Notes: generated by a model from the sequence alone, not told the origin. DNA of 40,871 nt from Sphingobium chungbukense (GCF_001005725.1 NZ_LBIC01000002.1:1-40871), one strand, 5' to 3'. Shown: positions 15,906 through 23,750, counted from the first letter of the stretch. Made by a program: numbers and translations.

Positions 15906-16220
15906 ATGAGCAAACGACCCCGCCGGAATCACAGTCCGGCTTTCAAGGCGAAGGTGGCACTGGCTGCCGTGAAGGGCGAGAAGACGCTAGCCGAGTTGGC
16001 GCAGCAGTTTGACGTGCATCCGAACCAGATCACGACGTGGCGTAGCCAGTTGCTGGAGGGCGCGGCCGGTGTGTTTGGTTCGGACAAGGCATCGGAAACG
16101 GGCGAGCCGCCGGTTGACGTGAAGACACTGCATGCCAAGATCGGTGAGTTGACGCTGGCGAATGATTTTTTGGCCGGCGCGCTCGGGAAGGCCGGTCTGT
16201 TGCCGAGCGCAAAGCGATGA
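15906..16220 (+). CDS. IS3-family transposase OrfA
   Basis: 104 residues. The helix-turn-helix KRPRRNHSPAFKAKVALAAV followed by TLAELAQQFDVHPNQITTWRSQLL is the DNA-binding OrfA of IS3 elements; the C-terminal LHAKIGELTLANDFLAGAL resembles the leucine-zipper segment. The ATG at 15906 has an AGGAG-type site upstream; the frame extends back to 15855. It overlaps OrfB by four bases (ATGA) in the -1 frame, so OrfB may be made by frameshift (OrfAB fusion) or by re-initiation. Confidence 0.88.
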   Translation: MSKRPRRNHSPAFKAKVALAAVKGEKTLAELAQQFDVHPNQITTWRSQLLEGAAGVFGSDKASETGEPPVDVKTLHAKIGELTLANDFLAGALGKAGLLPSAKR

Positions 16221-17044
16221 TCGATCGTTCGCACAGTTTGCCGCTATCGCGGCAGGTGCGGGAACTGGGGATCAGCCGGGGCAGCGTTTATTACCTGCCC
16301 AGGCCGGTTTCGGTGGCTGATCTGACGATCATGCGGCGCATCGACGAACTGCACCTGGAATTTCCGTTCGCGGGTAGCCGGATGCTGCGCGATCTGCTGC
16401 GGCAGGAAGGGATCGAGATCGGCCGCCAGCATGTGGCCACGCTGATGAAGAAGATGGCGATCGAGGCGATTTACCGTCGCCCGAACACATCGAAGCCAAC
16501 GCCAGGGCACAAGATTTACCCCTATTTGCTGCGCAAAGTACCGATTGTGCGGCCCAACCAGGTCTGGGCGACTGACATCAGCTACATCCCGATGGCGAGG
16601 GGGTTCGTCTATCTCGTGGCCATCGTGGATTGGTTCAGCCGCAAGGTCCTGGCCTGGCGTGTGTCGATCACGATGGAGGCCGACTTCTGCGTCGAGGCGC
16701 TGGAGGAAGCCCTGGCGCGCTACGGCAAGCCCGAGATTTTCAATACGGATCAAGGCAGTCAATTCACGAGCCACGCCTTCACCAGCGTGCTGCACCGGGA
16801 GGAAATCGCCATCAGCATGGACGGCCGAGGCGCATGGCGCGACAATGTGGTGGTCGAGCGCCTGTGGCGCTCGGTGAAATATGAGGAAGTTTACCTGCGC
16901 GCCTACGCCGCGGTTAGCGAAGCCCGGATATCGATCGGTCGTTATCTGAACTTTTACAACGCAAGGAGGCCGCATTCGAGCCTTGGCGCCCGGACCCCGG
17001 ACCAGGCATATTTTGACAACCTGCCTATTGCGATGGCAGCATGA
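16217..17044 (+). CDS. IS3-family transposase OrfB (DDE integrase)
   Basis: 275 residues. HTH_21-like N-terminus (RIDELHLEFPFAGSRMLRDL), then the retroviral-type integrase core: first Asp in VWATDISYIPM, second Asp in FNTDQGSQFTS, and Glu in VVERLWRSVKYEEVYL, with the YNARRPHSSLG tail. All three catalytic acids are present and there is no internal stop, so the protein should be functional. The start overlaps the OrfA stop (ATGA). Confidence 0.92.
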   Translation: MIDRSHSLPLSRQVRELGISRGSVYYLPRPVSVADLTIMRRIDELHLEFPFAGSRMLRDLLRQEGIEIGRQHVATLMKKMAIEAIYRRPNTSKPTPGHKIYPYLLRKVPIVRPNQVWATDISYIPMARGFVYLVAIVDWFSRKVLAWRVSITMEADFCVEALEEALARYGKPEIFNTDQGSQFTSHAFTSVLHREEIAISMDGRGAWRDNVVVERLWRSVKYEEVYLRAYAAVSEARISIGRYLNFYNARRPHSSLGARTPDQAYFDNLPIAMAA

Positions 17045-17050
17045 ATTTTG

Positions 17051-17115
17051 CTGCCGATATGGGGCGTCACTCCGGTCGGGCTTCGCCCTCCCTGCATGAC
17101 GCCCCATATCGGCAG
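17051..17115. terminator. 19-bp perfect hairpin at the right end of the IS3 element
   Basis: CTGCCGATATGGGGCGTCA at 17051-17069 is exactly complementary to 17097-17115, with a 27-base loop that contains GGTCGGGCTTCGCCCTCC. It starts six bases after the OrfB stop and ends before the right inverted repeat. No T-run follows, so it is not a standard terminator; it may block read-through into or out of the element. Confidence 0.55.
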
Positions 17116-17130
17116 TTCGATGATGAAACC

Positions 17131-17149
17131 GGCAGATGATCCACTTATC
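17131..17149. repeat. right terminal inverted repeat of the IS3 element
   Basis: GGCAGATGATCCACTTATC, pairing with 15850-15868 with two mismatches in the middle. Confidence 0.7.
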
Positions 17150-17151
17150 GA

Positions 17152-17388
17152 ATGCCGATCCCTGTTCAGACTACCCCAGCCACCTCTGGCCCATGGGCGG
17201 GGCAGGAAGACCTCAAGATCGACGTGGCGTGGCTGAAGGGCACGCTGCGAAACACGATAGGCGCTATAGACTGGCAGGCCGCCGCTGAAGATGTCAGACG
17301 CTTTCTACGTCCAACGGAGGCAAAGTCGCTCGAACTATGGAGTGAGCGCTTCTTCCTGGCGAAACTCGAAAAGATGGTACGGGCGTGA
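17152..17388 (+). pseudogene. C-terminal fragment of a probable AbiEii-type nucleotidyltransferase
   Basis: 78 codons beginning right at the IS3 end. The stretch DVAWLKGTLRNTIGAIDWQA, then AAEDVRRFLRPTEAKSLELW and SERFFLAKLEKM, resembles the C-terminal tail of AbiEii/AbiGii-type nucleotidyltransferase proteins (toxin halves of abortive-infection modules): a W-x-x-A-x-x-DV-x-x-FL block and LWSxxFF. The catalytic N-terminal domain is absent, removed or separated by the IS3 insertion, so the gene is dead. Recognition is tentative because only the variable tail is left. Confidence 0.4.
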
Positions 17389-17749
17389 ATTGTTCGGCAA
17401 GCATGGCCTGCCATTAGCGCCGGCGACAGTATCGCTGAGCAGCCATTTTTTCCTGCCGGTGACAAAGATTCCGATGTCGCACAGGCGCGCGATCCCGGAA
17501 TGCAGTCTGGAGAAACTCGCCCAAGTCCTCGCCGGCATGTTCGTGAAAGCCCTCCATCGGCATCGCCCGATGCGCCGCGATGGAGCATGGCCCCTCGGCG
17601 CTTATGATGCGACCAAGATGACCGCCCGCACCGCAGCATTTCGGGATAATATGAGAAAGAAACGGGCTTAACCCGTGCAAGCATTTTCCAGCTATCGGCC
17701 AAGGTAGAAAAAGATGCGAACATCAACTATCTGAGGGTTTAGGACAGTC
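17389..17749. other. unassigned stretch between AbiEii-like remnant and attachment site
   Basis: No gene is recognised on either strand. Several frames are open for 70-180 codons because of base composition (for example 17291-17671 + and 17166-17726 -), but they show biased, arginine- and serine-rich translations without domain patterns. It could be decayed island DNA. Confidence 0.4.
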
Positions 17750-17876
17750 ATGCAAGACGCTGCTAAATTGGAAGGGAATTCGACTTTGGACGAGCTGGGC
17801 AAATTCTGGGAAGCTGCACCCAGCCGATTCTCTAATGAACTGTTTTCAAACAGAAAAATTACCACGCCCCGTTGCC

Positions 17877-17921
17877 TTGACATCGCAGGGATCGCAAGTT
17901 CAATCCTTGCCACGCCCACCA
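17877..17921 (+). other. attachment-site remnant: 3' half of a tRNA-Val(GAC)-like gene
   Basis: The sequence runs from an anticodon loop TTGACAT (17877-17883), through CGCAG and GGATC (3' anticodon stem and variable loop), a T arm GCAAG-TTCAATC-CTTGC (17893-17909) and the acceptor strand CACGCCC, to A-CCA at 17918-17921. The bases before the anticodon loop (GTTGCC) do not pair with CGCAG, and no D arm or 5' acceptor strand (GGGCGTG) is present, so it is not a working tRNA. Half tRNA genes of this kind are left where an integrase recombines within a tRNA gene; crossover in the anticodon loop is a known class. Native downstream DNA with a terminator lies to the right, so the island should lie to the left. 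Confidence 0.7.
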
Positions 17922-17927
17922 TGATAA

Positions 17928-17962
17928 GCCCCGCAAGCCTTCGCGCCTTGCGGGGCTTTCCC
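17928..17962 (+). terminator. Rho-independent terminator behind the tRNA fragment
   Basis: GCCCCGCAAG (17928-17937) pairs exactly with CTTGCGGGGC (17947-17956) over a nine-base loop, followed by TTTCCC. It starts seven bases after the CCA end, as expected for the original terminator of the tRNA gene. Confidence 0.8.
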
Positions 17963-18074
17963 ATTTGAGGCCAACGGGTCTCGCTTTTCCTCTCGTCGGA
18001 ATCATCAAGATATGGCGTCGATTTGACGACCACGGCGTTGTGGCCAAAGGTGAGACGCGGCGAAAAGGTCATTC

Positions 18075-19382
18075 ATGCAGTCAGACGCGACCATAATGCG
18101 CATATCCCGTCGTTCGATCGCTATCGCCGCCCTGTCGACCATCGTCGAATGGTATGATTTCACCCTCTATCTCTATCTCGCATCGCTGCTGTCCCGCGTG
18201 TTCCTGGGCGGAACGCCGGTCGCATTGACGGACATTTTGGCGGGCTTCGCGGTCGCCTATCTGATGCGTCCGCTGGGTGCGATCGCCTTCGGCCATATCG
18301 GCGACCGATACGGCCGAAGGCCGACCATGCTCTTGTCCATGGGCCTGATGTCCTTCGCCATGCTGGCAACGGCGCTGCTCCCCACTTTCGCGCAGATCGG
18401 CTCGACGGCCGGCATTCTGCTGCTGCTCCTGCGGTGCATGATGGCCTTCTCGGTGGGCGGCGAATATACCGGTGTCGTCGCCTATCTGCTGGAAGGCGCC
18501 CGGCCCGAGCGGCGCGGCTTCGTGACGTCGCTGGCCGCTGCCGCCAGCGAAGTGGGGGCCTTGCTGGCGGCAGGCCTTTCGGCGGCCATCGTCGTATCGC
18601 TCGATGCCCCGGACCTTGAACGATGGGGATGGCGCATTCCATTTTTCGTGGGCGCAGCCATGGCCGGGCTCATCCTGCTCGCCCGGTCGACGATCGAGGA
18701 ATCGCCTGATTTCAGACGGCAACAAGCGCAACGAACCGTGCCGCGCCATCCGCTGCATCACAGCCTGAGCCGCCACCGCCCCGCCATAGCGCGCGGCTTT
18801 GCCATCTCGGCGCTGGGATCGATCACTTATTATGTCGGCATCACTTATGTCCCCACTTTCCTCACCGGCACAAAGGCCATGGGGGAGGGGGCTGCCCTCT
18901 GGTTGTCGACCATCGCGGCGGTCGTGGTGATATTGGTGACGCCGCTGACCGGCCTGCTGGCCGACTGGATCGGGCGAAGGCCCATATTGGTCGCGCTGGC
19001 CCTGACGGCCACGCTCGCGCCGACGGGTCTGTTCCTGCTGATGATGCAGGGGGATTTCGGGAGCGCGCTGACCGGCGCGCTTCTTCTCGCTGCCTTGGGG
19101 GGGGCGGTCAGCGCCGTGGGCGCGGTCGCCACCGCCGAACAATTTCCGGGCGAAGGGCGCCTCAGCGGCCTTGCCTTCGGGGCGACGAGCGCGACGGCGC
19201 TGTTCGGCGGGCTGACGCCGTTTCTGGCGCAGTGGTCGATCGATCGGACCGGATGGCCGTTGGTGCCCGGCCTGATGATCGCGATGGTGGCGCTCGGCGT
19301 TCTGCCGGCTTTCTGGACCTTGCCCGAAACGCCACCGCCGAAGCGGCGTCAGCGGGCCGGCGTGGCGGTGGAAAGCGAATAA
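18075..19382 (+). CDS. MFS transporter, metabolite:H+ symporter (MHS) type
   Basis: 435 residues. ATG 18075 has AAGG six bases upstream. About twelve hydrophobic segments are visible. STIVEWYDFTLYLYLASLLS is the characteristic first helix of the MHS group (ProP, KgtP, ShiA), and GHIGDRYGRRPTMLLSM and LADWIGRRPILVAL are the two MFS loop motifs. RCMMAFSVGGEYTGVVAYLLE also fits that group. It takes up a small organic solute (acid, betaine or similar) with protons; the substrate cannot be read. It is the first gene right of the tRNA remnant and belongs to the GC-rich core. Its last 34 bases overlap the convergent GH92 gene. Confidence 0.88.
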   Translation: MQSDATIMRISRRSIAIAALSTIVEWYDFTLYLYLASLLSRVFLGGTPVALTDILAGFAVAYLMRPLGAIAFGHIGDRYGRRPTMLLSMGLMSFAMLATALLPTFAQIGSTAGILLLLLRCMMAFSVGGEYTGVVAYLLEGARPERRGFVTSLAAAASEVGALLAAGLSAAIVVSLDAPDLERWGWRIPFFVGAAMAGLILLARSTIEESPDFRRQQAQRTVPRHPLHHSLSRHRPAIARGFAISALGSITYYVGITYVPTFLTGTKAMGEGAALWLSTIAAVVVILVTPLTGLLADWIGRRPILVALALTATLAPTGLFLLMMQGDFGSALTGALLLAALGGAVSAVGAVATAEQFPGEGRLSGLAFGATSATALFGGLTPFLAQWSIDRTGWPLVPGLMIAMVALGVLPAFWTLPETPPPKRRQRAGVAVESE

Positions 19383-21700
19383 GGCCGCGTGCCGGCTCCC
19401 TTCCCCCATTCGATATTGGGCCTGGACTGCATGATGAAGCGCAAACTGCCGCCCTTGCGGATATCCTCATCGGCGATCCAGCTTCGATCCAGCGGCCGGC
19501 CGTTCAGTTCCACCGATCCGACATAGATATTGGCGTCGGACATATTCTCCGCCTCCACCGTGAAATGCCGTCCATCGGGCAAGGTCAGCACCGCGCGGCG
19601 GACGAAGGGCCGGCCGATGACATATTGGTTCGAACCGGGCGTGACAGGATAGAAACCCAGGGCCGTGAAGACCAGCCAGGCGGACATCTGTCCCAGATCG
19701 TCATTGCCCGACAGCCCGTCGGGGGTCGGCTTGTACTGGCTCTCGACAATCTGCTTCAGCCGCGCCTGCGTCCGCCAGGGCGCGCCCGCATGGGCGTAGA
19801 GATAGGCCACATGGTGGCTGGGTTCGTTGCCGTGGATATATTGGCCGATCAGCCCGGCAATATCCTCCGCATGGCTATAGTCGAGCTTCGACATGTCATA
19901 GTCGAACATGGCGTCGAGCCTGGCGATCGCCTTCGCATCACCGCCCAGCACGCGGAAAAGAGCGGCCTGATCCTGCGGCACGAACCAGCTATATTGCCAG
20001 GCATTGCCCTCCGTATAATCCGACCCGTAATTGATCGCCGTGGGGTCGAAGGGGGTGCGGAAGCTGCCATCGGCCTTGCGCGCCCGCAGCCAGCCGCTCT
20101 TCACGTCGAAGCTGTTGCGCCAGTAGCCCGACCGCGCGAGGAAACGCCTCGCCACATCGTCACGCCCCATGGCCTGCGCCATGCGCGCGATCGTCCAGTC
20201 GTCATAGGCATATTCGACGGTCTTCGATGCCGCCTCCGGCTCCCGGTCGATCGGCACATAGCCAAGCTTCATATAGTCGCCCAGGCCGCCATAGGGGGCA
20301 TAGTCCGCGCTGGCGACCATGGCGGCGAGCGCCTTGTCCGCGTCGAAGCCCCTGAACCCTTTCAGATAGGCGTCGGCAATCACCGGCACCGCATGATAGC
20401 CGATCATCGTCCAGGTTTCCCGCCCGGCGAATTGCCAGACCGGCAGGATGCCATGCGGGCTGTGCTGCTGGCTGGCGATCAGCGAATTGACGACGTCGGA
20501 TGTCGTCTTTTCCGGCTGGACCAGCGTCAGCAAGGGATGTTCGGCGCGGAACGTGTCCCAGAGCGAGAAGGTGGACCGGAAGGTGAAATCCTTCGCCTGA
20601 CGGACCTGATCGTCCGGCCCACGATAACGGCCGTCGACGTCGCTCCAGATGCTGGGCGCCAGCAGCGTGTGGTAGAGTGCGGTGTAGAGGTTCCTGCGCA
20701 TCGGCTCCGGCGCGTCCATCTCCAGCCGTCCGAGCGCCCGACGCCAAGCGTCCTCGGTCCTTTTCCGGACGGTGTCGAAGCCGGCGCCTTCGGCATCGAG
20801 ATTGGCAATGGCGCCAGCCTCGTCCACCCCGGAAAGCGCCACGCGGACCTCCAACGGGCCAGCGAGCCTGCCGAAATCGAGCCGTGCCTCCAGCGCCTTG
20901 CCCAGCTTTTCGGCCAGCGCATCGCTGCCCCGGCCGGGCGCCTGAAAGCCCTTGTAGGGAACCGCCTGATCCCGGTCGAGAAAGGTATGATCCTTGAGCG
21001 GCGCGGAAAAACGCATGGCGAAGAACAGTTTGCGGCCCGGCGCCCATCCCCGCGTCTCGCGAAAGCCGGTCAGCGTGCCGTCGGGATGAAGGTGCAGGCC
21101 GGACCAGAGGATCTTGCCCGGATAATCGTAAAGCGAGGAGCGCAAGTCGATCAGCAGATGCGCCTCCTGCCCCGCGGGAAAGGCGTAGCGGTGGATGCCC
21201 ACCCGCTCGCCGGCGGTCAGCTCGGCCCGGATGCCGCTATCGGCCAGCGTCACCGCATAATAGCCGGGGCTCGCCTTCTCGCTGTCATGCGAGAAACGCT
21301 GGCGGTAGCCGGAGCGTGGCTGTTTCGGATCGCCCGGATCGAGCAGGACCGCGCCGGTTTGCGGCATCACCAGGATGTCGCCCAGATCGGAATGGCCCGC
21401 GCCCGAGAAATGGGTATGGCTGAACCCCTGGATGGTCGGATCGTGATAGCTGTAACCGGCCGCATGGGCATAGCAGTCGCGAATCTGGCAGGTCGCATCG
21501 GTATCGGGCGAAAGCTGCACCATGCCGAAGGGTGCGGAGGCGCCGGGGAATGTATGGCCCTCGGGGCCGGTGCCGATCATGGGATCGACGAAGGCCAGGG
21601 GGTCCACAGGCGTTTCAGCGGCGAGCGGCCATGCCGAAACGGACAGCAGCAGCGCGGCAGCGAAGGGCAAGGGGGTGAAGGAAAGGGTTCGCCCGATCAT
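19349..21700 (-). CDS. secreted GH92 alpha-mannosidase
   Basis: 783 residues from ATG 21700, with GGGAGG nine bases upstream; the frame is open 38 codons further, but the signal peptide MIGRTLSFTPLPFAAALLLS followed by AWPLAAE fixes this start. The N-terminal GH92 beta-sandwich begins VDPLAFVDPMIGTGPEGHTF and includes HTHFSGAGHSDLGD. The catalytic (alpha/alpha)6 domain shows FSLWDTFRAEHPLLTL, EGNAWQYSWFVPQD, GNEPSHHVAYLY and GNDDLGQMSAW, the blocks that hold the family's acid/base residues and calcium ligands. GH92 enzymes are exo-alpha-mannosidases (1,2-, 1,3-, 1,4- or 1,6-) acting by inversion with calcium. Location is periplasmic or extracellular. It is divergent from the sugar-porter/ROK genes and probably under that repressor. 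Confidence 0.93.
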   Translation of the reverse strand: MIGRTLSFTPLPFAAALLLSVSAWPLAAETPVDPLAFVDPMIGTGPEGHTFPGASAPFGMVQLSPDTDATCQIRDCYAHAAGYSYHDPTIQGFSHTHFSGAGHSDLGDILVMPQTGAVLLDPGDPKQPRSGYRQRFSHDSEKASPGYYAVTLADSGIRAELTAGERVGIHRYAFPAGQEAHLLIDLRSSLYDYPGKILWSGLHLHPDGTLTGFRETRGWAPGRKLFFAMRFSAPLKDHTFLDRDQAVPYKGFQAPGRGSDALAEKLGKALEARLDFGRLAGPLEVRVALSGVDEAGAIANLDAEGAGFDTVRKRTEDAWRRALGRLEMDAPEPMRRNLYTALYHTLLAPSIWSDVDGRYRGPDDQVRQAKDFTFRSTFSLWDTFRAEHPLLTLVQPEKTTSDVVNSLIASQQHSPHGILPVWQFAGRETWTMIGYHAVPVIADAYLKGFRGFDADKALAAMVASADYAPYGGLGDYMKLGYVPIDREPEAASKTVEYAYDDWTIARMAQAMGRDDVARRFLARSGYWRNSFDVKSGWLRARKADGSFRTPFDPTAINYGSDYTEGNAWQYSWFVPQDQAALFRVLGGDAKAIARLDAMFDYDMSKLDYSHAEDIAGLIGQYIHGNEPSHHVAYLYAHAGAPWRTQARLKQIVESQYKPTPDGLSGNDDLGQMSAWLVFTALGFYPVTPGSNQYVIGRPFVRRAVLTLPDGRHFTVEAENMSDANIYVGSVELNGRPLDRSWIADEDIRKGGSLRFIMQSRPNIEWGKGAGTRPYSLSTATPAR

Positions 21701-21821
21701 GATCCATTGCCTCCCGGCTCTAATGGTTCGGACGCGCTTGTCCCACTCGCGTCTGCCCCCTGTTTTTCTCGTCTTCATCGCAACCGCAACGGCAAAAGCC
21801 CCAGGCGGTTGCATCGACTGC

Positions 21822-21843
21822 CGAATTAATACATTAAATTTCG
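21822..21843. promoter_or_regulatory. candidate ROK-repressor operator
   Basis: CGAATTAATACATTAAATTTCG is a near-palindrome: CGAA and TTAAT on the left, ATTAA and TTCG on the right, around an AC centre, with one extra A. It is an AT-rich island in a GC-rich region, in the 182-base gap between the divergent GH92 and sugar-porter genes. ROK repressors often bind AT-rich palindromes of this kind. No promoter boxes were assigned. Confidence 0.45.
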
Positions 21844-21882
21844 TTATTCAATCCGCAGTCAAGCGGGAGCCTTGCAGGAGAG

Positions 21883-22488
21883 ATGAATGCCGGGATCGAA
21901 GCCGCCGGTTTCCGGGCCAGCGCGATCATCGCCGGAGGGGCTGCGGGCCTGCTGTTCGGTTTCGACACGGCAGTCATCGCGGGCGTCACCCGCGCCCTTA
22001 CCCATGAATTTCTCCTGAGTTCCGCTGGGCTAGGCATGGCGGTCATCGACCGCTTCGGACGCAAGCCGCTGCTGCTGACCGGCGCGGTCGGCACCGCTCT
22101 CGCCCTGGCCGGCGTCGCCGCCATCTACGCGACCGGCCGAGGGCAATATCTGCTGCTCCCGGCACTGGTGGCCTTCATCCTGTTCTTCGCGGTGTCGCAG
22201 GGCGCGGTCATCTGGGTCTATCTCTCGGAAATCTTCCCGACCGCCGTCCGGGCGCGAGGGCAATCGATCGGCAGCGCAACCCATTGGCTGCTCAATGCCC
22301 TGATCGCCTTCGGCTTTCCGGTGGTGGGCCAATGGTCGCGCGCCGTCCCTTTCGCGATTTTCGCTGTCGCCATGTTCCTCCAGTTCATCCTCATCCGCCG
22401 CTACTTCCCTGAAACAAGCGGCCGCTCGCTGGAGGAGGTGCAGCAACCATTGACGGGTTCCGTACAGCATGAAAGACCGGCAGCATGA
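21883..22488 (+). pseudogene. sugar porter (MFS) with large internal in-frame deletion
   Basis: 201 codons against about 450-480 in the family. Codons about 1-48 are the first helix of a sugar porter (GGAAGLLFGFDTAVIAGVTR, then ALTHEFLLSSAGLG). The sequence then jumps without frame loss to MAVIDRFGRKPLLLTGAVGT, which in intact porters lies in the second half, and continues through WVYLSEIFPTAVRARGQSIG to PETSGRSLEEVQ, the normal C-terminus. Helices 2 to about 7, with the first DRxGRR loop and the PESPR region, are missing. The joint is near 22027-22035. It is very unlikely to transport; it may remain only because the ROK gene is translated from the same mRNA. Confidence 0.8.
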
Positions 22489-22531
22489 CGCGCATTCAAG
22501 CAGCCCGGACGGGCCATGGGCTGGAGCATCG

Positions 22532-23749
22532 ATGAACGGGATATTGCATTCCGTGCGCCCCCGGCTGTCCGGCACCAATCTGGAGCGCGCGGCGGACCAT
22601 AATCAGCGGATCACGTTGCATGCGATCCGGGTGTGCGGGTCTCTGACGCGGGTGGAACTGGCGGGGATCACGGGGCTCACCGCGCCGGCCATCGCCAACA
22701 TCACCAAGCGCCTGCTACAGGACGGGCTGATCGAGGAAGCGGGACAAAGGCGCGGCGGACGCGGCCAGCCGCCGACCAAGCTCGTGATCCGCCCAGACGC
22801 CTGCTATTCGATCGGCATCAATATCGACCGCGATCATATCACCATCGTGCTGGTCGACTTCGCCGGGCAGACGCTGGCGCGGGCGAGCGAGGAAATCGAC
22901 TATGCCCTGCCCCGTCATGTGAAGGCGCTCTACGAACGCTCGATCGAAAATATGCTGAAAGGCGCCCAGGTCGACCCTGCCAAGCTGGTCGGCATCGGTG
23001 TCGCGGTGCCCGACGACCTTGGATCGATCGACCTGCCCGGACGTCCCGCCGCCTATGCCGAATGGGAAGGCGCCGACATGGCCGCGCTCTTTTCCGGCCC
23101 CCACGGCCCGCCTGTCTTCACCGAAAATGACGCCGCCGCCGCCGCCATGGGCGAAATGCAGCTGGGGCTGGGGCAGAAGATCAACAGCTTCTTCTACATC
23201 CTGCTATCCTCGGGCCTGGGCGGCGGGCTGGTGATCGACGGCAATTATGTCCGCGGCGCGGACGGTCGCAGCGGCGAGATCGGCTTCATGCAGGCGCATC
23301 GCGTGGGCGGCGGCCCGGATGCGCAACTTCAGAATATCGTCTCACTGTCCGCCCTGGCCAACATATTGTCGGCGGAGGGTTTCACCTTGGCGGAAGCTTT
23401 CGGCGGGGAAACGGACGCCGCGGCCTGCGCCGACCGCTGGATCAGCCTGGCTGCGCAGCAATTGGCCGAGCCATTGGCGGCGGTGAACTGCCTCGTCAAT
23501 CCCGCAGCGGTGCTGTTGGGTGGCCGGTTGCCGATGCGGTTGGTGGAACGGCTGGCGGAACGGATCAACGCGCGGATGCAGGAGATGGCGGCCAGCCTGC
23601 CCGCCGTCGCCCCGGTCGCGCGCGCCGCCCTGTCCGAAGATGCCCCCGCGGTCGGCGCGGCAATCCTGCCGTTCAGCCATTTCCTGCTGCCCAAACCCGG
23701 CGCCTTGTGGAAAGCCCCGCGCAGCATGGGCGTCGGTATGGAAACCTAG
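22532..23749 (+). CDS. ROK-family transcriptional repressor
   Basis: 405 residues from ATG 22532 (GGAG five bases upstream); an ATG at 22469 inside the porter remnant would add 21 residues. The N-terminal winged helix is LHAIRVCGSLTRVELAGITG then LTAPAIANITKRLL. The sugar-kinase-like ROK domain follows (GIGVAVPDD, ENDAAAAAMGEM, LLSSGLGGGLVIDG). The usual ROK zinc site (CxCGxxGC) is not seen; the region reads HRVGGGPDAQLQNIVS, so the metal is probably absent. ROK repressors release DNA when they bind a sugar or sugar phosphate. Control of the GH92 gene and of the decayed porter is inferred from position. Confidence 0.88.
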   Translation: MNGILHSVRPRLSGTNLERAADHNQRITLHAIRVCGSLTRVELAGITGLTAPAIANITKRLLQDGLIEEAGQRRGGRGQPPTKLVIRPDACYSIGINIDRDHITIVLVDFAGQTLARASEEIDYALPRHVKALYERSIENMLKGAQVDPAKLVGIGVAVPDDLGSIDLPGRPAAYAEWEGADMAALFSGPHGPPVFTENDAAAAAMGEMQLGLGQKINSFFYILLSSGLGGGLVIDGNYVRGADGRSGEIGFMQAHRVGGGPDAQLQNIVSLSALANILSAEGFTLAEAFGGETDAAACADRWISLAAQQLAEPLAAVNCLVNPAAVLLGGRLPMRLVERLAERINARMQEMAASLPAVAPVARAALSEDAPAVGAAILPFSHFLLPKPGALWKAPRSMGVGMET

Positions 23750-23750
23750 A

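Larger units (their letters stand above)
15850..17149 (+). mobile_element. IS3-family insertion sequence
   Basis: A complete two-gene IS3-type element bounded by imperfect inverted repeats: GATAAGTGGATTTTCTGCC at 15850-15868 and GGCAGATGATCCACTTATC at 17131-17149 agree at 17 of 19 positions. The exact outer ends may lie a few bases further out, and I could not settle a target duplication. It interrupts the sequence just upstream of the IS110 transposase on the left and the start of an AbiEii-like gene on the right. Both transposase genes are open, so it may still be active. Confidence 0.8.

Noticed and set aside
17166..17726. 186-codon - strand frame and a 126-codon + strand frame (17291-17671) as possible island genes
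   Set aside because: Both translations are Arg/Ser/Cys-rich with no recognisable domain, no good ribosome site, and they overlap each other.
17877..17921. complete tRNA-Val gene
   Set aside because: The D arm, the 5' acceptor strand and the 5' anticodon stem are all missing, and the preceding bases do not pair.
17750..17968. 72-codon + strand frame covering the tRNA half
   Set aside because: Its second half translates a tRNA 3' end and a terminator hairpin, so it is not a protein gene.
18081..19409. 442-codon open frame on the - strand opposite the MFS transporter
   Set aside because: The + frame has twelve hydrophobic segments and MFS motifs; the - frame is charged and low in pattern.
19232..21829. 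865-codon open frame on the + strand opposite the GH92 gene
   Set aside because: It is the mirror of a GC-rich gene with clear GH92 motifs and a signal peptide on the - strand; the + translation is rich in Arg/Gly/Ala/His and shows no domain.
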